Shown here one piece after another: positions 1 through 8,875 of a DNA stretch of 64,000 nucleotides (the stretch's first letter is position 1; the number at the start of each line of letters is the position of its first letter). This stretch comes from UBA9160 sp035489755. GTDB taxonomy: Bacteria > Myxococcota_A > UBA9160. The notes beneath the pieces were generated by a model. That model was not told the DNA's origin. It saw only the letters and a program-made list of their open reading frames with translations, and did no database searches. The stretch covers positions 124,001 to 188,000 of the forward strand of contig DATGZK010000021.1 in assembly GCA_035489755.1 (NCBI GenBank), in the 5' to 3' direction. A program made the translations under genes and the position numbers.

Positions 1-108
1 TGGGTCGTCGTAAATGGGCTCCAGCGTGCGCGACCCGGAAGCGAGGTCAAGCCCACGCGAACCGAAGCGCCCGCTGCAGTGCCCACCGACGCCAAGGCCG
101 GCCCGTGA
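1..108 (+). CDS. RND efflux periplasmic adaptor, C-terminal end (partial)
   Basis: The first reading frame is open from base 1 to a TGA at 106-108 and encodes 35 residues beginning WVVVNGLQRARPG. This matches the usual end of membrane-fusion proteins of RND pumps, whose last beta strand reads VVxGLQRVRPG before a variable, charged, Pro/Ala-rich tail. The rest of the gene lies outside the window. It ends 10 bases before the pump gene, so the two form an operon. The adaptor would link the inner-membrane pump to an outer-membrane channel. No TolC-like gene is visible here. Confidence 0.8.
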   Translation, partial: WVVVNGLQRARPGSEVKPTRTEAPAAVPTDAKAGP

Positions 109-118
109 GACGCCCTGG

Positions 119-3100
119 GTGATCTCGAACTTTTTCATCGACCACCCGGTCTTCGCGAACGTCATCGCGATCGTGACGATCGTCTTCGGCTTGGTGACGC
201 TCCGAAAACTCCCCGTCGAGCAGTATCCGCAGATCACTCCGCCGACGGTCACGGTCGCCACCAACTACCCGGGGGCGAATGCGCAGGTGGTCGCGGACAC
301 CGTCGCGACGCCCATCGAGATCCAGGTCAACGGCGTCGAGAACATGCTCTACATGTCCTCCACCAGCGCCAGCGATGGTTCCTACCGTCTCACCGTCACC
401 TTCGACGTCGGGACCAACCTGGATATCGCACAGGTGCTGGTGCAAAACCGCGTGGCGATTGCGCAGCCGCTCCTGCCAGACGAGGTCAAGCGCCAGGGCC
501 TCACCACCAAGAAGCAGTCGACCAACATCATCATGTTCGTCGCGCTGAGCTCCCCCGACGGTCGCTACGACAGCCTCTACCTTGCCAACTACGCGACGCT
601 CCACATCCGCGATGAGCTCTCTCGGATCTATGGGGTGGGCGACGTCAACGTCTTCGGTGCGGCCGCCTACAGCATGCGGGTCTGGATGGATCCGCCGCGC
701 CTCAAGTCCCGCGGACTCACCACGGAAGATGTGGTCGCCGCCATCCAAGAGCAGAACGTCCAGGTCGCGGCCGGCCAGATCGGCCAACCTCCGGTTCCGC
801 CGGAGCAGCAGTTCCAGTACACGGTGACCACGCTCGGACGTCTTAGCGACGTCGAGCAGTTCGAAGACATCGTCGTCAAGACCGAAAGAGGCCGCATCAC
901 CCGACTGCGAGACGTCGCGAGGATCGAGCTCGGCAGCCAGACCTACGACCAGTACTTCCTCAAGGACCGAAAGCCCGCCGCCGGCGTCGCCATCTATCAG
1001 CTCCCCGGGGCAAACGCCCTCGAAGTGGCGGATCACGTGCGGGAGGCCATGAACCGCATGCAGAAATCTTTCCCAGAGGGCATGGAATACGCGGTGCCCC
1101 TCGACACCACGCTCTTCGTGCGCCAGGCGATCCGCGAGGTCTACTGGACACTTTTCGAGGCGAGCGGGCTCGTCTTGGTCGTGATCCTGGTTTTCCTCCA
1201 AGACTGGCGCGCCGTGCTCGTCCCCGCGACGACCGTGCCCGTGACCATCATCGGGGCGTTCGCGGGCATGGCGATTTTCGGATTTACCGTGAACCTGCTC
1301 ACTCTTTTCGGCCTGGTCCTCGCCATCGGCATCGTCGTCGACGACGCCATCGTGATCGTGGAGAACGCCGCGCATCATATTGAGGCGGAACACCTTCCCG
1401 CTCGGGAGGCCACCATCCGGGCCATGGCGCAGGTCACGGGTCCTGTCATGGCGATTACGGCGGTCCTGATGGCGGTCTTCCTGCCCGCCGTGTTCCTCGG
1501 CGGCATCACGGGCCAGCTCTACCGGCAGTTCGCGCTCACGATCGCTGTCACCGCAGCCATCAGCGCGATCAATGCGCTCACGCTAAAGCCCGCGCAGTGT
1601 GCGGTCTGGCTGCGTCCGACCAGCGGCTATCACAACGCGTTTTCCCGCGGCTTTAACGCGCTCTACGCACGGACGGAGCGCGCCTATGTGGGCGTCGTCG
1701 CGCGGATGGTGCGCCGGCCGCGCGCGATGCTGATGCTCTTTGGCGGGCTGATTACGCTCACCCTGTGGTGGTTCTTCTCTCTCCCGACGGGCTTTCTCCC
1801 CACCGAGGACCAGGGCTATGTGATCGCAGGCGTTCAGCTTCCCGATGCGGCCTCGATGCCACGGAGTGCCGCCGTGGTCGAGCGGATAAACCAGATTTTG
1901 TTCGAGACTCCGGGGGTGGCCAACGTGAATACGATTGGCGGTTTCTCGATTCTCGACGGGACTTCATCTTCCAACTCGGCGACGTTCTTCACGACGCTGA
2001 AACCCTGGGACGAGCGCAAGGCCCCGCAGCTCCAGCAGGCTGCAATCCTTGGCCGATTGCGCGGAGAGTTCGGAAAGATCCAGGAGGGGCTGGCCTTTGT
2101 GTTTCCCCCTCCGGCGATCCGGGGCCTCGGAGTTACGGGCGGCTTCCAGATGGAGATCGAAGACCGAGGCTCTGCCGGACTCATCCCGCTCCAGCAGGTC
2201 GTCCAGGAAATGATGCGGGACGGGAACTCGCAGAGCAGTCTCACCGCTCTTAACACGACCTTTCGCGCGGGGGTTCCGCAGCTGTACGCCAACATCGACC
2301 GCACGAAGGTGAAGACGCTCGGCATCCCGCTGGGCAGCGTCTTCAATGCGCTCCAAAGCTACCTCGGGTCCACCTATGTGAACGACTTCAACCGCTTTGG
2401 ACGCACCTACCAGGTGCGCGCCCAGGCCGAGTCCGCCTACAGAGTGAGCGCCAACGACATCAAGCAGCTCGAGGTGCGCAATCCCGCCGGCGCGATGGTT
2501 CCCCTGGCGACACTGGCAGACATCAAGGAGATCCTCGGGCCGCAGATCATCAGTCGCTACAACCTGTATCCCGCGGCCGCGATTTCGGGTGAGGCTGCGC
2601 CCGGCCGGAGCTCGGGGCAGGCGCTCCAGATCATGGAGCAGATGGCCGACGCCAAGCTCCCGCCGTCCATGGGATTCGAGTGGACCGGGGTTTCCTACCA
2701 GGAGAAGAAGGTCGGTCGGGAGTCGTTCCTCATCTTCTTCTTGGCCGTGCTCCTCGTGTACCTCGTGCTTGCGGCCCAGTACGAGAGTTGGACGAACCCG
2801 GCCGCCGTTGTTTTCGTCGTTCCTCTGGCTCTCCTCGGGACGGTGGTCGCGGTCTGGCTGCGCGGCATGGACAACAACGTGTACACGCAGATCGGTGTGG
2901 TTCTCCTGGTGGCTCTCGCCAGCAAGAATGCGATTCTGATCGTCGAGTTTGCGCGAGAGCAGCGAAGGCATGGGTTGGACCTTGCGACGGCAGCGACCGA
3001 GGCCGCGCGGCTGCGCTTCCGGCCGATTCTCATGACCTCGTTCGCGTTCATCCTCGGCGTCTACCCGCTGGTCGTCGCTTCCGGAGCCGGGGCGGCGAGC

Positions 3101-3271
3101 CGGCGTGCGCTCGGAACGGCGGTCTTCGGCGGCATGATCACTTCGACGTTCCTGGCTGTGCTTTTCGTGCCGGTTTTCTACGTCGTCTTCCAGGGCTGGA
3201 GCGAGAGGCGTCGCCCGCAGTCGGGCGTGCCGGAGAAGGCCCCGGCGAAGCCCCCTCAAGACCGAGGCTAG
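119..3271 (+). CDS. RND (HAE1/AcrB-family) multidrug efflux permease
   Basis: Inner-membrane proton/drug antiporter of about 1050 residues, the normal length for AcrB/MexB-type pumps. The N-terminus ISNFFIDHPVFANVIAIV is the typical first membrane helix. The transmembrane proton-relay residues are present: GIVVDDAIVIVENA in helix 4 and ASKNAILIVEF in helix 10. The C-terminal SGAGAASRRALGTAVFGGM motif is also present. I chose GTG at 119 because an upstream ATG (14) would add 35 residues of adaptor-overlapping, non-family sequence, and GTG begins exactly where family similarity starts. The adaptor gene directly precedes it. The stop codon overlaps that of the convergent phosphatase gene in a CTAG palindrome. 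The substrate cannot be told from sequence. Confidence 0.95.
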   Translation: MISNFFIDHPVFANVIAIVTIVFGLVTLRKLPVEQYPQITPPTVTVATNYPGANAQVVADTVATPIEIQVNGVENMLYMSSTSASDGSYRLTVTFDVGTNLDIAQVLVQNRVAIAQPLLPDEVKRQGLTTKKQSTNIIMFVALSSPDGRYDSLYLANYATLHIRDELSRIYGVGDVNVFGAAAYSMRVWMDPPRLKSRGLTTEDVVAAIQEQNVQVAAGQIGQPPVPPEQQFQYTVTTLGRLSDVEQFEDIVVKTERGRITRLRDVARIELGSQTYDQYFLKDRKPAAGVAIYQLPGANALEVADHVREAMNRMQKSFPEGMEYAVPLDTTLFVRQAIREVYWTLFEASGLVLVVILVFLQDWRAVLVPATTVPVTIIGAFAGMAIFGFTVNLLTLFGLVLAIGIVVDDAIVIVENAAHHIEAEHLPAREATIRAMAQVTGPVMAITAVLMAVFLPAVFLGGITGQLYRQFALTIAVTAAISAINALTLKPAQCAVWLRPTSGYHNAFSRGFNALYARTERAYVGVVARMVRRPRAMLMLFGGLITLTLWWFFSLPTGFLPTEDQGYVIAGVQLPDAASMPRSAAVVERINQILFETPGVANVNTIGGFSILDGTSSSNSATFFTTLKPWDERKAPQLQQAAILGRLRGEFGKIQEGLAFVFPPPAIRGLGVTGGFQMEIEDRGSAGLIPLQQVVQEMMRDGNSQSSLTALNTTFRAGVPQLYANIDRTKVKTLGIPLGSVFNALQSYLGSTYVNDFNRFGRTYQVRAQAESAYRVSANDIKQLEVRNPAGAMVPLATLADIKEILGPQIISRYNLYPAAAISGEAAPGRSSGQALQIMEQMADAKLPPSMGFEWTGVSYQEKKVGRESFLIFFLAVLLVYLVLAAQYESWTNPAAVVFVVPLALLGTVVAVWLRGMDNNVYTQIGVVLLVALASKNAILIVEFAREQRRHGLDLATAATEAARLRFRPILMTSFAFILGVYPLVVASGAGAASRRALGTAVFGGMITSTFLAVLFVPVFYVVFQGWSERRRPQSGVPEKAPAKPPQDRG

Positions 3272-3858
3272 ACCCGCGCGTCGGGCTCGAAGGGGTCGGA
3301 CAAGATCCAGCGGCCCTCGCGGTAGTAGAGCACATAGCCGGCGGCGTTCCCGGTAGGGACCGGCGCATCCTCAAAACTCCCTGCCACGAAGCCGCGCAGG
3401 GCGGCCATCACGCCCCCGTGACTCACGATCACGACCTCCTCGCCGACGTGTGCACGGGCGATGGCATGAAGGGCCGCGCCCGCTCGGCGGGCGACCTCTT
3501 CGAGGGTCTCTCCGCCCGGAGGCCTGTGCGACCAGCGCCCGATGCCCTGCGCGGCGGGGTCCCTCCCATAGTCGGCATAAGGGCGTCCGCGGAGCGTCCC
3601 AAAATCCTGCTCCCGCAGCTCCTCCACCACCTTCGGCAAGAGGCCGAGCACCTGACCCAACTGCTGCGCGGTCTCCAGCGCGCGGACGAAGGGACTCGCA
3701 TAGAGCGCGACGGGGTCGAAGCGAGCCCGCATCAGCGCCCCGATGGCGAGCGCTTCGTCCCGTCCGCGCGACGTCAGCGGCTCGAAGGGTCCATAGGTGA
3801 AACGTCGCTGCGCGTTCGCGACACTTTCACCGTGCCGGATGAGGATGAGTCGCGCCAT
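3268..3858 (-). CDS. Histidine phosphatase family protein (phosphoglycerate-mutase-like)
   Basis: 196 residues. The N-terminus LILIRHGESVAN carries the RHG catalytic motif whose His becomes phosphorylated. Near residue 148 the VIVSHGGVMAAL motif supplies the second catalytic His, and EQDFGTLRGRPYADY matches the acid/base segment. Members include broad-specificity phosphatases, alpha-ribazole phosphatase and SixA-type phosphohistidine phosphatases, so the substrate is open. It starts 10 bases after the end of the sensor kinase gene and is probably cotranscribed with it. Its stop shares the CTAG palindrome with the convergent RND gene. The start ATG at 3858 has only a weak ribosome-binding site. 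Confidence 0.88.
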   Translation of the reverse strand: MARLILIRHGESVANAQRRFTYGPFEPLTSRGRDEALAIGALMRARFDPVALYASPFVRALETAQQLGQVLGLLPKVVEELREQDFGTLRGRPYADYGRDPAAQGIGRWSHRPPGGETLEEVARRAGAALHAIARAHVGEEVVIVSHGGVMAALRGFVAGSFEDAPVPTGNAAGYVLYYREGRWILSDPFEPDARV

Positions 3859-3867
3859 GCTGGTCCA

Positions 3868-5526
3868 CTAGCTTAGCGCTGGGATCCACAGCTCGAACTC
3901 CGCCCCGCCTCCCGGACGGTTGGCGCCTTCGAGGGTGCCGCCGTGCTGGCGCGCAAGGTCAAAGGAGAGCGAGAGGCCAAGACCCGTGCCTTGGCCGGGG
4001 GGCTTCGTGGTAAAGAACGGATCGAAAAGGCGTGGCAGCGCGGCGGCGGGGATGCCCTCCCCGCGATCCCGCACCGCGAGTGTGACCCCGCCCCGCGCCG
4101 ACCGCACCTCGACCTCGATCTCGGGCCGGCCGCCGCTCGCCTGAATCGCGTTCACCAGCAGATTCACGGCGATCTGCACCAACTCGTCCTCGTTCCCAGC
4201 CACGAGAGGAACGGGGTGCAGCACGCGGTGGATCGCGCCTGCAGGAAGCCCCACACTGGAGAGTGTGCACGCCTTCTCGGCGACCTCGCGCAGGTCCACG
4301 GGCTCATAGGGAGTCGCAGCGCCTTCCCCGCGCGCAAAGCGCCGGAGCCGCCGCACGAGGCGGCCGATCCGTTCCACACCCTCGATCGCCTCGGCCACAA
4401 GCTCGGGCGCGTCCGATGCGAGCTCCGCAAGCTTGGGGGGAAGGGCCGCGCGGATCGTGGGATCGCGAAGGCCCTGGCCGAGCTCTTCGAGGCCCGAGAG
4501 ATTCGCGCGGACGAAGGCCAAGGGATTGTTCACTTCGTGGGCGATCCCCGCGGTCAGGATGCCAAGGGCTTCGAGTTTGTGTGCCTGCAGCAGTTGGCGA
4601 TCGCTGCGGCACGATGCCGTGCGGTCGGTCAGCACGGCAAATCGGCCGACCTCGCCGAGCCTGCCCCGCACGGGGGAGCTTTGAATCTCGATCACTTTGT
4701 GGGCCGCGCGCTTTGCCGCCGCGAGCACGTCCGCAAGCGGCTGACCTAAGACCGGCGCTGGGGACACGAGCTGCGCCGCGGCCGGATTCGCATCCACCAC
4801 GCGCCCATCGATGTCCGCCACGAGGACGCCGATTTCGAGCTGCTCAATCACGTCGCGCCGCGCCACCGGCAAGAAGGAAGCCAGGCCGGAGTCGAAGACG
4901 ATGAGTCGCAGGACGAGGCAGCCGAGGCCCACAAAGATGGGGGTCGGATCCACCGAACCCCCGCCCATCGCATGAAAGGCGATGTGTCCGAAGAGTGGGA
5001 GGGAGACTCCGGCCGCAACGACACCCAGTTGCAAGGACGACACGCGCGCACGCCTTCTCGCCGCGATGAGAAAGAGAACGGTGCCCCCGGTGACGAGTGT
5101 CCAGCCGTAGACGGCCGCGGCCCAGAACACCGGCCCGTGTTGCGGCGGCCGGGCCGTCCAAGCAATGAAGCGCACGTCGTGGTCCCAGTACAGGCAGGAG
5201 TACGCGAAGAGCCCCGGCAGGGCGAGCGCGCCGAGATAGCGCGGAAGCCTCGCAGGCTTTCCCGCCCGCGAGACGTCCATGGCAAGCCAGACCCAGAGCA
5301 CCGGAAGGAAGGTCGCGCCGGCAAAGAGCATCCGCCGGGCCAGCAAGAGCTCCTCGGGGGTGGCCGCGCGATGGGCCAGGAGTTCGCCGAAGGACCAGAG
5401 GCCCGCGGCCAGGCCGAGGAGAATCACCGGGAGCCGCCGTCCGAGGGGAGAGGGTGAACGCGCCGCATCGATCGCGATCCACAGCGCGACCACCAGCGCT
5501 CCGATGAGACCGGCCTCGACGAGCAC
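3868..5526 (-). CDS. 7TM sensor histidine kinase
   Basis: About 552 residues from GTG at 5526. The frame stays open upstream to 6102, but that part overlaps the divergent dehydrogenase and looks non-coding. Seven hydrophobic segments fill the first ~225 residues, like the histidine-kinase N-terminal 7TM region. A PAS-like segment follows (EQLEIGVLVADIDGRVVDAN). The H-box is GIAHEVNNPLAFVRANL, the N-box NLLVNAIQASGG, G1 DRGEGIP, the F-box FDPFFTTKPPGQGTGLGL, and the protein ends GGAEFELWIP. The catalytic domain is complete. No response regulator is adjacent, so it is an orphan kinase here. Its nearest neighbour downstream is a histidine phosphatase. Confidence 0.9.
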   Translation of the reverse strand: MLVEAGLIGALVVALWIAIDAARSPSPLGRRLPVILLGLAAGLWSFGELLAHRAATPEELLLARRMLFAGATFLPVLWVWLAMDVSRAGKPARLPRYLGALALPGLFAYSCLYWDHDVRFIAWTARPPQHGPVFWAAAVYGWTLVTGGTVLFLIAARRRARVSSLQLGVVAAGVSLPLFGHIAFHAMGGGSVDPTPIFVGLGCLVLRLIVFDSGLASFLPVARRDVIEQLEIGVLVADIDGRVVDANPAAAQLVSPAPVLGQPLADVLAAAKRAAHKVIEIQSSPVRGRLGEVGRFAVLTDRTASCRSDRQLLQAHKLEALGILTAGIAHEVNNPLAFVRANLSGLEELGQGLRDPTIRAALPPKLAELASDAPELVAEAIEGVERIGRLVRRLRRFARGEGAATPYEPVDLREVAEKACTLSSVGLPAGAIHRVLHPVPLVAGNEDELVQIAVNLLVNAIQASGGRPEIEVEVRSARGGVTLAVRDRGEGIPAAALPRLFDPFFTTKPPGQGTGLGLSLSFDLARQHGGTLEGANRPGGGAEFELWIPALS

Positions 5527-5680
5527 ACGCGGCTTTTCGGCCGAACCTGCACGCGTCCGTAGCGCACAAGCGGCGCGCAGCTCCCGGGCTGCGCTGCTAG
5601 CCTCCAACGTGATGCCGCCCCCCGAGCCGCCGTCCGCCGCATCTCTCACGTCCAAAGCCGCCCCCACCGTCCCGCAAACG

Positions 5681-6721
5681 ATGCGGGCAGCGATCTCCCG
5701 CGGGCGCCGAGCGCTTCGGGTCGAAGAGGTCTCGCTCCCCGAGCCCGGCCCCGGCGAAGTGCGCGTTCGGGTGTCGGCCTGCGGCGTTTGTGGCACGGAC
5801 CTCCACCTCTTCCACGCCGGCCTCTTGCCCAACGGCTTAACTCCAGGGCATGAAATCGCGGGAATCGTGGACCGCAGGGGTCCCGGGGTTTCGGGTCTCG
5901 CTCCGGGCGAACCCGTTGTGGTCGAGCCGCTCCGGACGTGTGGCAAGTGCCCGTCGTGCCTCGCGGGGCGCGACTCCATCTGCCCGGAGTTGCGTCTGCT
6001 CGGGCTCCACGAAAGCGGCGGGATGGCCGAGTACGTGATTGTTCCCGCGCATCGCCTCTTCCGCGCGCCCGCAGGGCTCGACCCGAAGATCGCCGCGCTC
6101 ACCGAACCCGTCGCCGTGGTGCTGCATGGCCTGCGACGTGCGAGCCTAAGCGCCGGCCAGCGAGTCTTGGTGCTCGGCGCCGGTACCGTCGGACTGCTTG
6201 GGGTGCTGGCCGCGCGCGCCCTTGGCGCGGGCGAGGTGTGGCTCGCCGCGCGGCACGCCCATCAGGCGGATCTCGGCCGCGCGTTTGGCGCGACGCGCGT
6301 CCTCACCGAAGCCGAGGCCACACCCGCGGCTCTCGCCGCGGAGGCGAAAAGCGCGCCTTCAGACCTTGTCCTCGAGACGGTGGGCGGTACCGCCGACACG
6401 CTCCGCGCCGCGGGCGCTGCGCTCGCACCCGGGGGCACCGTCGCCGTCCTCGGCGTTTTCCTCGGCTCCGTTCATCTCGACCCCTATCCGCTCCTTCTCA
6501 AGGAGGCCACCCTCGCCTGGTCGAACTGCTATGCGCGGTCCTGGCAGGGGAACCCGCGTGCGGACTTCGAGGACGCGGTCGCCCTCGTGGACGGACAGCG
6601 AGAGCTCCTTGCGCGGCTCGTCACGCATTCCGTTCCGCTCGAAGAAGTGGAGCGAGGTTTCGAGATCGCCTCCGACAAGAAGGCAGGCACTGTCAAGGTG
6701 AGCGTTCTGCCCCTTCCCTAA
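5681..6721 (+). CDS. Zinc-dependent medium-chain alcohol dehydrogenase
   Basis: 346 residues from ATG at 5681 (MRAAISRGRRALRVEEVSLP), the usual family start. In-frame GTG/ATG codons at 5609/5612 would add a short Pro/Ala-rich leader. The catalytic zinc site is CGVCGTD and GHEIAG. The structural zinc motif CGKCPSCLAGRDSIC has four Cys. The Rossmann fold is VLVLGAGTVGLLGVLAARALGA. Similar to sorbitol/threonine/benzyl-alcohol dehydrogenases that oxidise an alcohol with NAD(P)+. It diverges from the histidine kinase and lies 23 bases before the acyl-CoA dehydrogenase, so the two are probably an operon and it may feed that pathway. The substrate is not determined. Confidence 0.9.
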   Translation: MRAAISRGRRALRVEEVSLPEPGPGEVRVRVSACGVCGTDLHLFHAGLLPNGLTPGHEIAGIVDRRGPGVSGLAPGEPVVVEPLRTCGKCPSCLAGRDSICPELRLLGLHESGGMAEYVIVPAHRLFRAPAGLDPKIAALTEPVAVVLHGLRRASLSAGQRVLVLGAGTVGLLGVLAARALGAGEVWLAARHAHQADLGRAFGATRVLTEAEATPAALAAEAKSAPSDLVLETVGGTADTLRAAGAALAPGGTVAVLGVFLGSVHLDPYPLLLKEATLAWSNCYARSWQGNPRADFEDAVALVDGQRELLARLVTHSVPLEEVERGFEIASDKKAGTVKVSVLPLP

Positions 6722-6744
6722 AAACCAACGCCCCAGGAGATACG

Positions 6745-7941
6745 ATGGACTTCGAGCCCACTGAGAAGGTCAAGCAGATCCAAGCCCAGCTGCTCCGTTT
6801 TATGGACGAGTACGTCTACCCCGCAGAGCGCGTTGCGGAGGAGCAGGTCGAGAAGTCGGGCGATCCGCACCACTTTCCCGAAATTCTCCGCGAGCTCCAA
6901 GGCAAGGCCAAGGCGATCGGCCTGTGGAACCTCTTCCTCCCCATCCCCGAGTACGGCGCGGGGCTCACGAATCTGGAGTACGCGCCCCTTGCCGAGATCA
7001 TGGGTCGAAGCGCGATCGCTTCGCGTGCCTTCAATTGCGCGGCTCCAGACACGGGGAATATGGAAATCCTCGCGGAGTTCGGAACGCCGGAGCAGAAAAA
7101 GCAGTGGCTGCGACCTCTGCTCGATGGCGAGATCCGCTCCTGCTTTTCGATGACGGAGCCGGAAGTCTCCGGGGCCGATCCGACGGGATTGCAGACCCGT
7201 GCGGTGCGCGACGGCGACGATTGGGTGATCGATGGTCACAAGTGGTACACCTCGGGCGCGATCGGGGCGAAGATCGCGATCGTGATGTGTGTGACGGACC
7301 CGAAAGCACCTCCGCACCAGCGCCAGAGCCAGATTCTCGTCCCGACGGACACCAAAGGCTTCAACCTGATCCGCGCCGTCTCGGTGATGGGCCATGCCGG
7401 CGGAGGCGGCCATTGCGAGATCCGCTATGAGAACTGTCGCGTGCCCGTGTCCAACACCCTGGGACCCGTGGGCGGCGGCTTTATGATTGCACAGGCGCGT
7501 CTTGGCCCGGGCCGGATTCATCATTGCATGCGCTGCATCGGTGCGGCCGAGCGTGCGTTCGAGATCATGTGCAAGCACGCCGTCCACCGAAAGGCGTTCG
7601 GCGGTCCGCTCGCCGACAAACAGTTTGTGCAGGATTGGGTTGCGCTCTCGCGCATGGAGATCGACCAAGCGCGCCTGCTGACGCTCTACGCGGCGTGGAA
7701 GATGGATACCTACGGCAAGGAGAAGGCGCGCCAGGAGATCTCGATGATCAAAGTGGTGGCCCCGAACATGATGATGAACGTCTGCGACCGCGCGATTCAA
7801 TGCTTGGGATCGCTCGGCATGTCCGACGACACGCCGGTCGCGGCCATGTGGCGCAACGGCCGCGCCATGCGCATCGCCGATGGCCCCGACGAGGTGCACA
7901 AGATGGTGATCGCGCGGCGTGAGCTCAAGCGCTTCGCCTAG
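6745..7941 (+). CDS. ACAD10/11-like (LvaC-type) acyl-CoA dehydrogenase family protein
   Basis: 398 residues, preceded by AGGAGA at 6734-6739. FAD-fold motifs are present (CFSMTEPEVSGADPTGLQT, WYTSGAIGAKIAIV). The C-terminal half has GPGRIHHCMRCIGAAERAFE and ends RIADGPDEVHKMVIARRELK. The DGPDEVH end, in place of the usual YEGTxxIQ with the catalytic Glu, is typical of ACAD10/ACAD11 and bacterial LvaC. That branch acts on 4-phosphoacyl-CoA made by an APH-like kinase (family knowledge). An APH-like kinase and a DUF6285 partner lie 1 kb away on the other strand, which strengthens this reading. It may instead be an ordinary short/branched-chain dehydrogenase. Confidence 0.88.
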   Translation: MDFEPTEKVKQIQAQLLRFMDEYVYPAERVAEEQVEKSGDPHHFPEILRELQGKAKAIGLWNLFLPIPEYGAGLTNLEYAPLAEIMGRSAIASRAFNCAAPDTGNMEILAEFGTPEQKKQWLRPLLDGEIRSCFSMTEPEVSGADPTGLQTRAVRDGDDWVIDGHKWYTSGAIGAKIAIVMCVTDPKAPPHQRQSQILVPTDTKGFNLIRAVSVMGHAGGGGHCEIRYENCRVPVSNTLGPVGGGFMIAQARLGPGRIHHCMRCIGAAERAFEIMCKHAVHRKAFGGPLADKQFVQDWVALSRMEIDQARLLTLYAAWKMDTYGKEKARQEISMIKVVAPNMMMNVCDRAIQCLGSLGMSDDTPVAAMWRNGRAMRIADGPDEVHKMVIARRELKRFA

Positions 7942-7965
7942 CGGATTGCGTCCGGGAATGCGGGG

Positions 7966-8868
7966 CTACTTGCGCCGGCTTCCGTAGTCGCCGAAGGGAT
8001 CGTCACGCTCCCGCACGGCCTCGCGGAACCCGACTTCCTGGGCCCGGCGCACGAAGCCGAGCCCTTCCTCGGTGTGTCGCGCGATGCCATCAAACAGCGT
8101 GCCGAGAAGCCGGGTCTGCGCAAGGCCCATGTGCTCGGCCGTCTGGTTGCACAGCAGCTTCAGCATCACGAGTTGGCTCAGTGGCAAACGGGCGATCCGC
8201 TCGCCGAGCGCGGTGGCGCGGGGGAGCAGCTCGGCGTCCGCGACTGCCTCGAGGATCATCCCCATGCGCGCCGCCTCGGACGCGCGGATTTCATCGCCGG
8301 TCAGGAGATACCGTTTCGCGCGCTCAAGACCGAGCCGGTACACCCACATCGCCGTCGTCGGCGTCCCCCACACCCGCGAAGGCGGATAGCCGAAGCTTGC
8401 GCCCTCCCCCGCCAGGATGAGATCGGCACACAGGACGAGGTCCGTCCCGCCGCCGATGCACCAGCCCTGGACAGCGGCAATCGTTGGTTTCCGCGCGTAC
8501 CAGAGCTTCATGTAGACGTCGACGAAGCTCGACATCATCTGCAAGTCAGCGACCGAATCCCACACCCGGCGGCGCTCCCGCGCTCCTCGCGCCGCCTGCG
8601 GAGGCCCGCTTGCGCCTCGAGCGGACTCCTCGGGCTCGAGCCTTTCCTGCGTTTGGGCGGCCGTCGACCAATCGAGTCCGTAGCCGGCGCAAAAGGCCGG
8701 GCCCTCGGCCCGCAGGAGGATCGCCCGCACTTCGTGATCGGCCTCCGCGGCATCGATGGCCGCCGCGAGCTCGTCGCGCAGCGTGGGTGTAATGGTGTTG
8801 TACTCGCGCGCCCGGCAGAGCACGAGATGCCGCACACCGTTGGCAGTCTCCTCTCGCAGCGTCTCCAT
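7966..8868 (-). CDS. Enoyl-CoA hydratase/isomerase (crotonase) family protein
   Basis: 300 residues from ATG at 8868 with GAGG just upstream. Crotonase signatures: the CoA/oxyanion segment ILLRAEGPAFCAGYGLDW, and KPTIAAVQGWCIGGGTDLVLCADLILA, which gives the second oxyanion-hole glycine. The two usual catalytic Glu positions are not clearly present (GGGTDLVL, FGYPPSRVWGTPTT), so the reaction could be hydration, isomerisation or hydrolysis. An insertion rich in Arg/Glu/Ala (about residues 72-100) is longer than usual. It is last in the minus-strand run dehydrogenase-kinase-DUF6285-hydratase, 7 bases after the DUF6285 stop. Confidence 0.87.
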   Translation of the reverse strand: METLREETANGVRHLVLCRAREYNTITPTLRDELAAAIDAAEADHEVRAILLRAEGPAFCAGYGLDWSTAAQTQERLEPEESARGASGPPQAARGARERRRVWDSVADLQMMSSFVDVYMKLWYARKPTIAAVQGWCIGGGTDLVLCADLILAGEGASFGYPPSRVWGTPTTAMWVYRLGLERAKRYLLTGDEIRASEAARMGMILEAVADAELLPRATALGERIARLPLSQLVMLKLLCNQTAEHMGLAQTRLLGTLFDGIARHTEEGLGFVRRAQEVGFREAVRERDDPFGDYGSRRK

Positions 8869-8875
8869 AGGAACC

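Noticed and set aside
47..1393. 448-codon minus-strand open frame under the RND gene
   Set aside because: Its product is Asp/Arg/His/Val-rich low-complexity sequence caused by the codon bias of the pump gene; no domain or ribosome-binding site.
1964..3259. 431-codon minus-strand open frame under the RND gene
   Set aside because: Same high-GC shadow effect; the plus-strand pump motifs are continuous here.
3943..4749. Long plus-strand frame antisense to the histidine kinase
   Set aside because: The kinase H-, N-, G- and F-boxes are on the minus strand; the other frame has no family motif.
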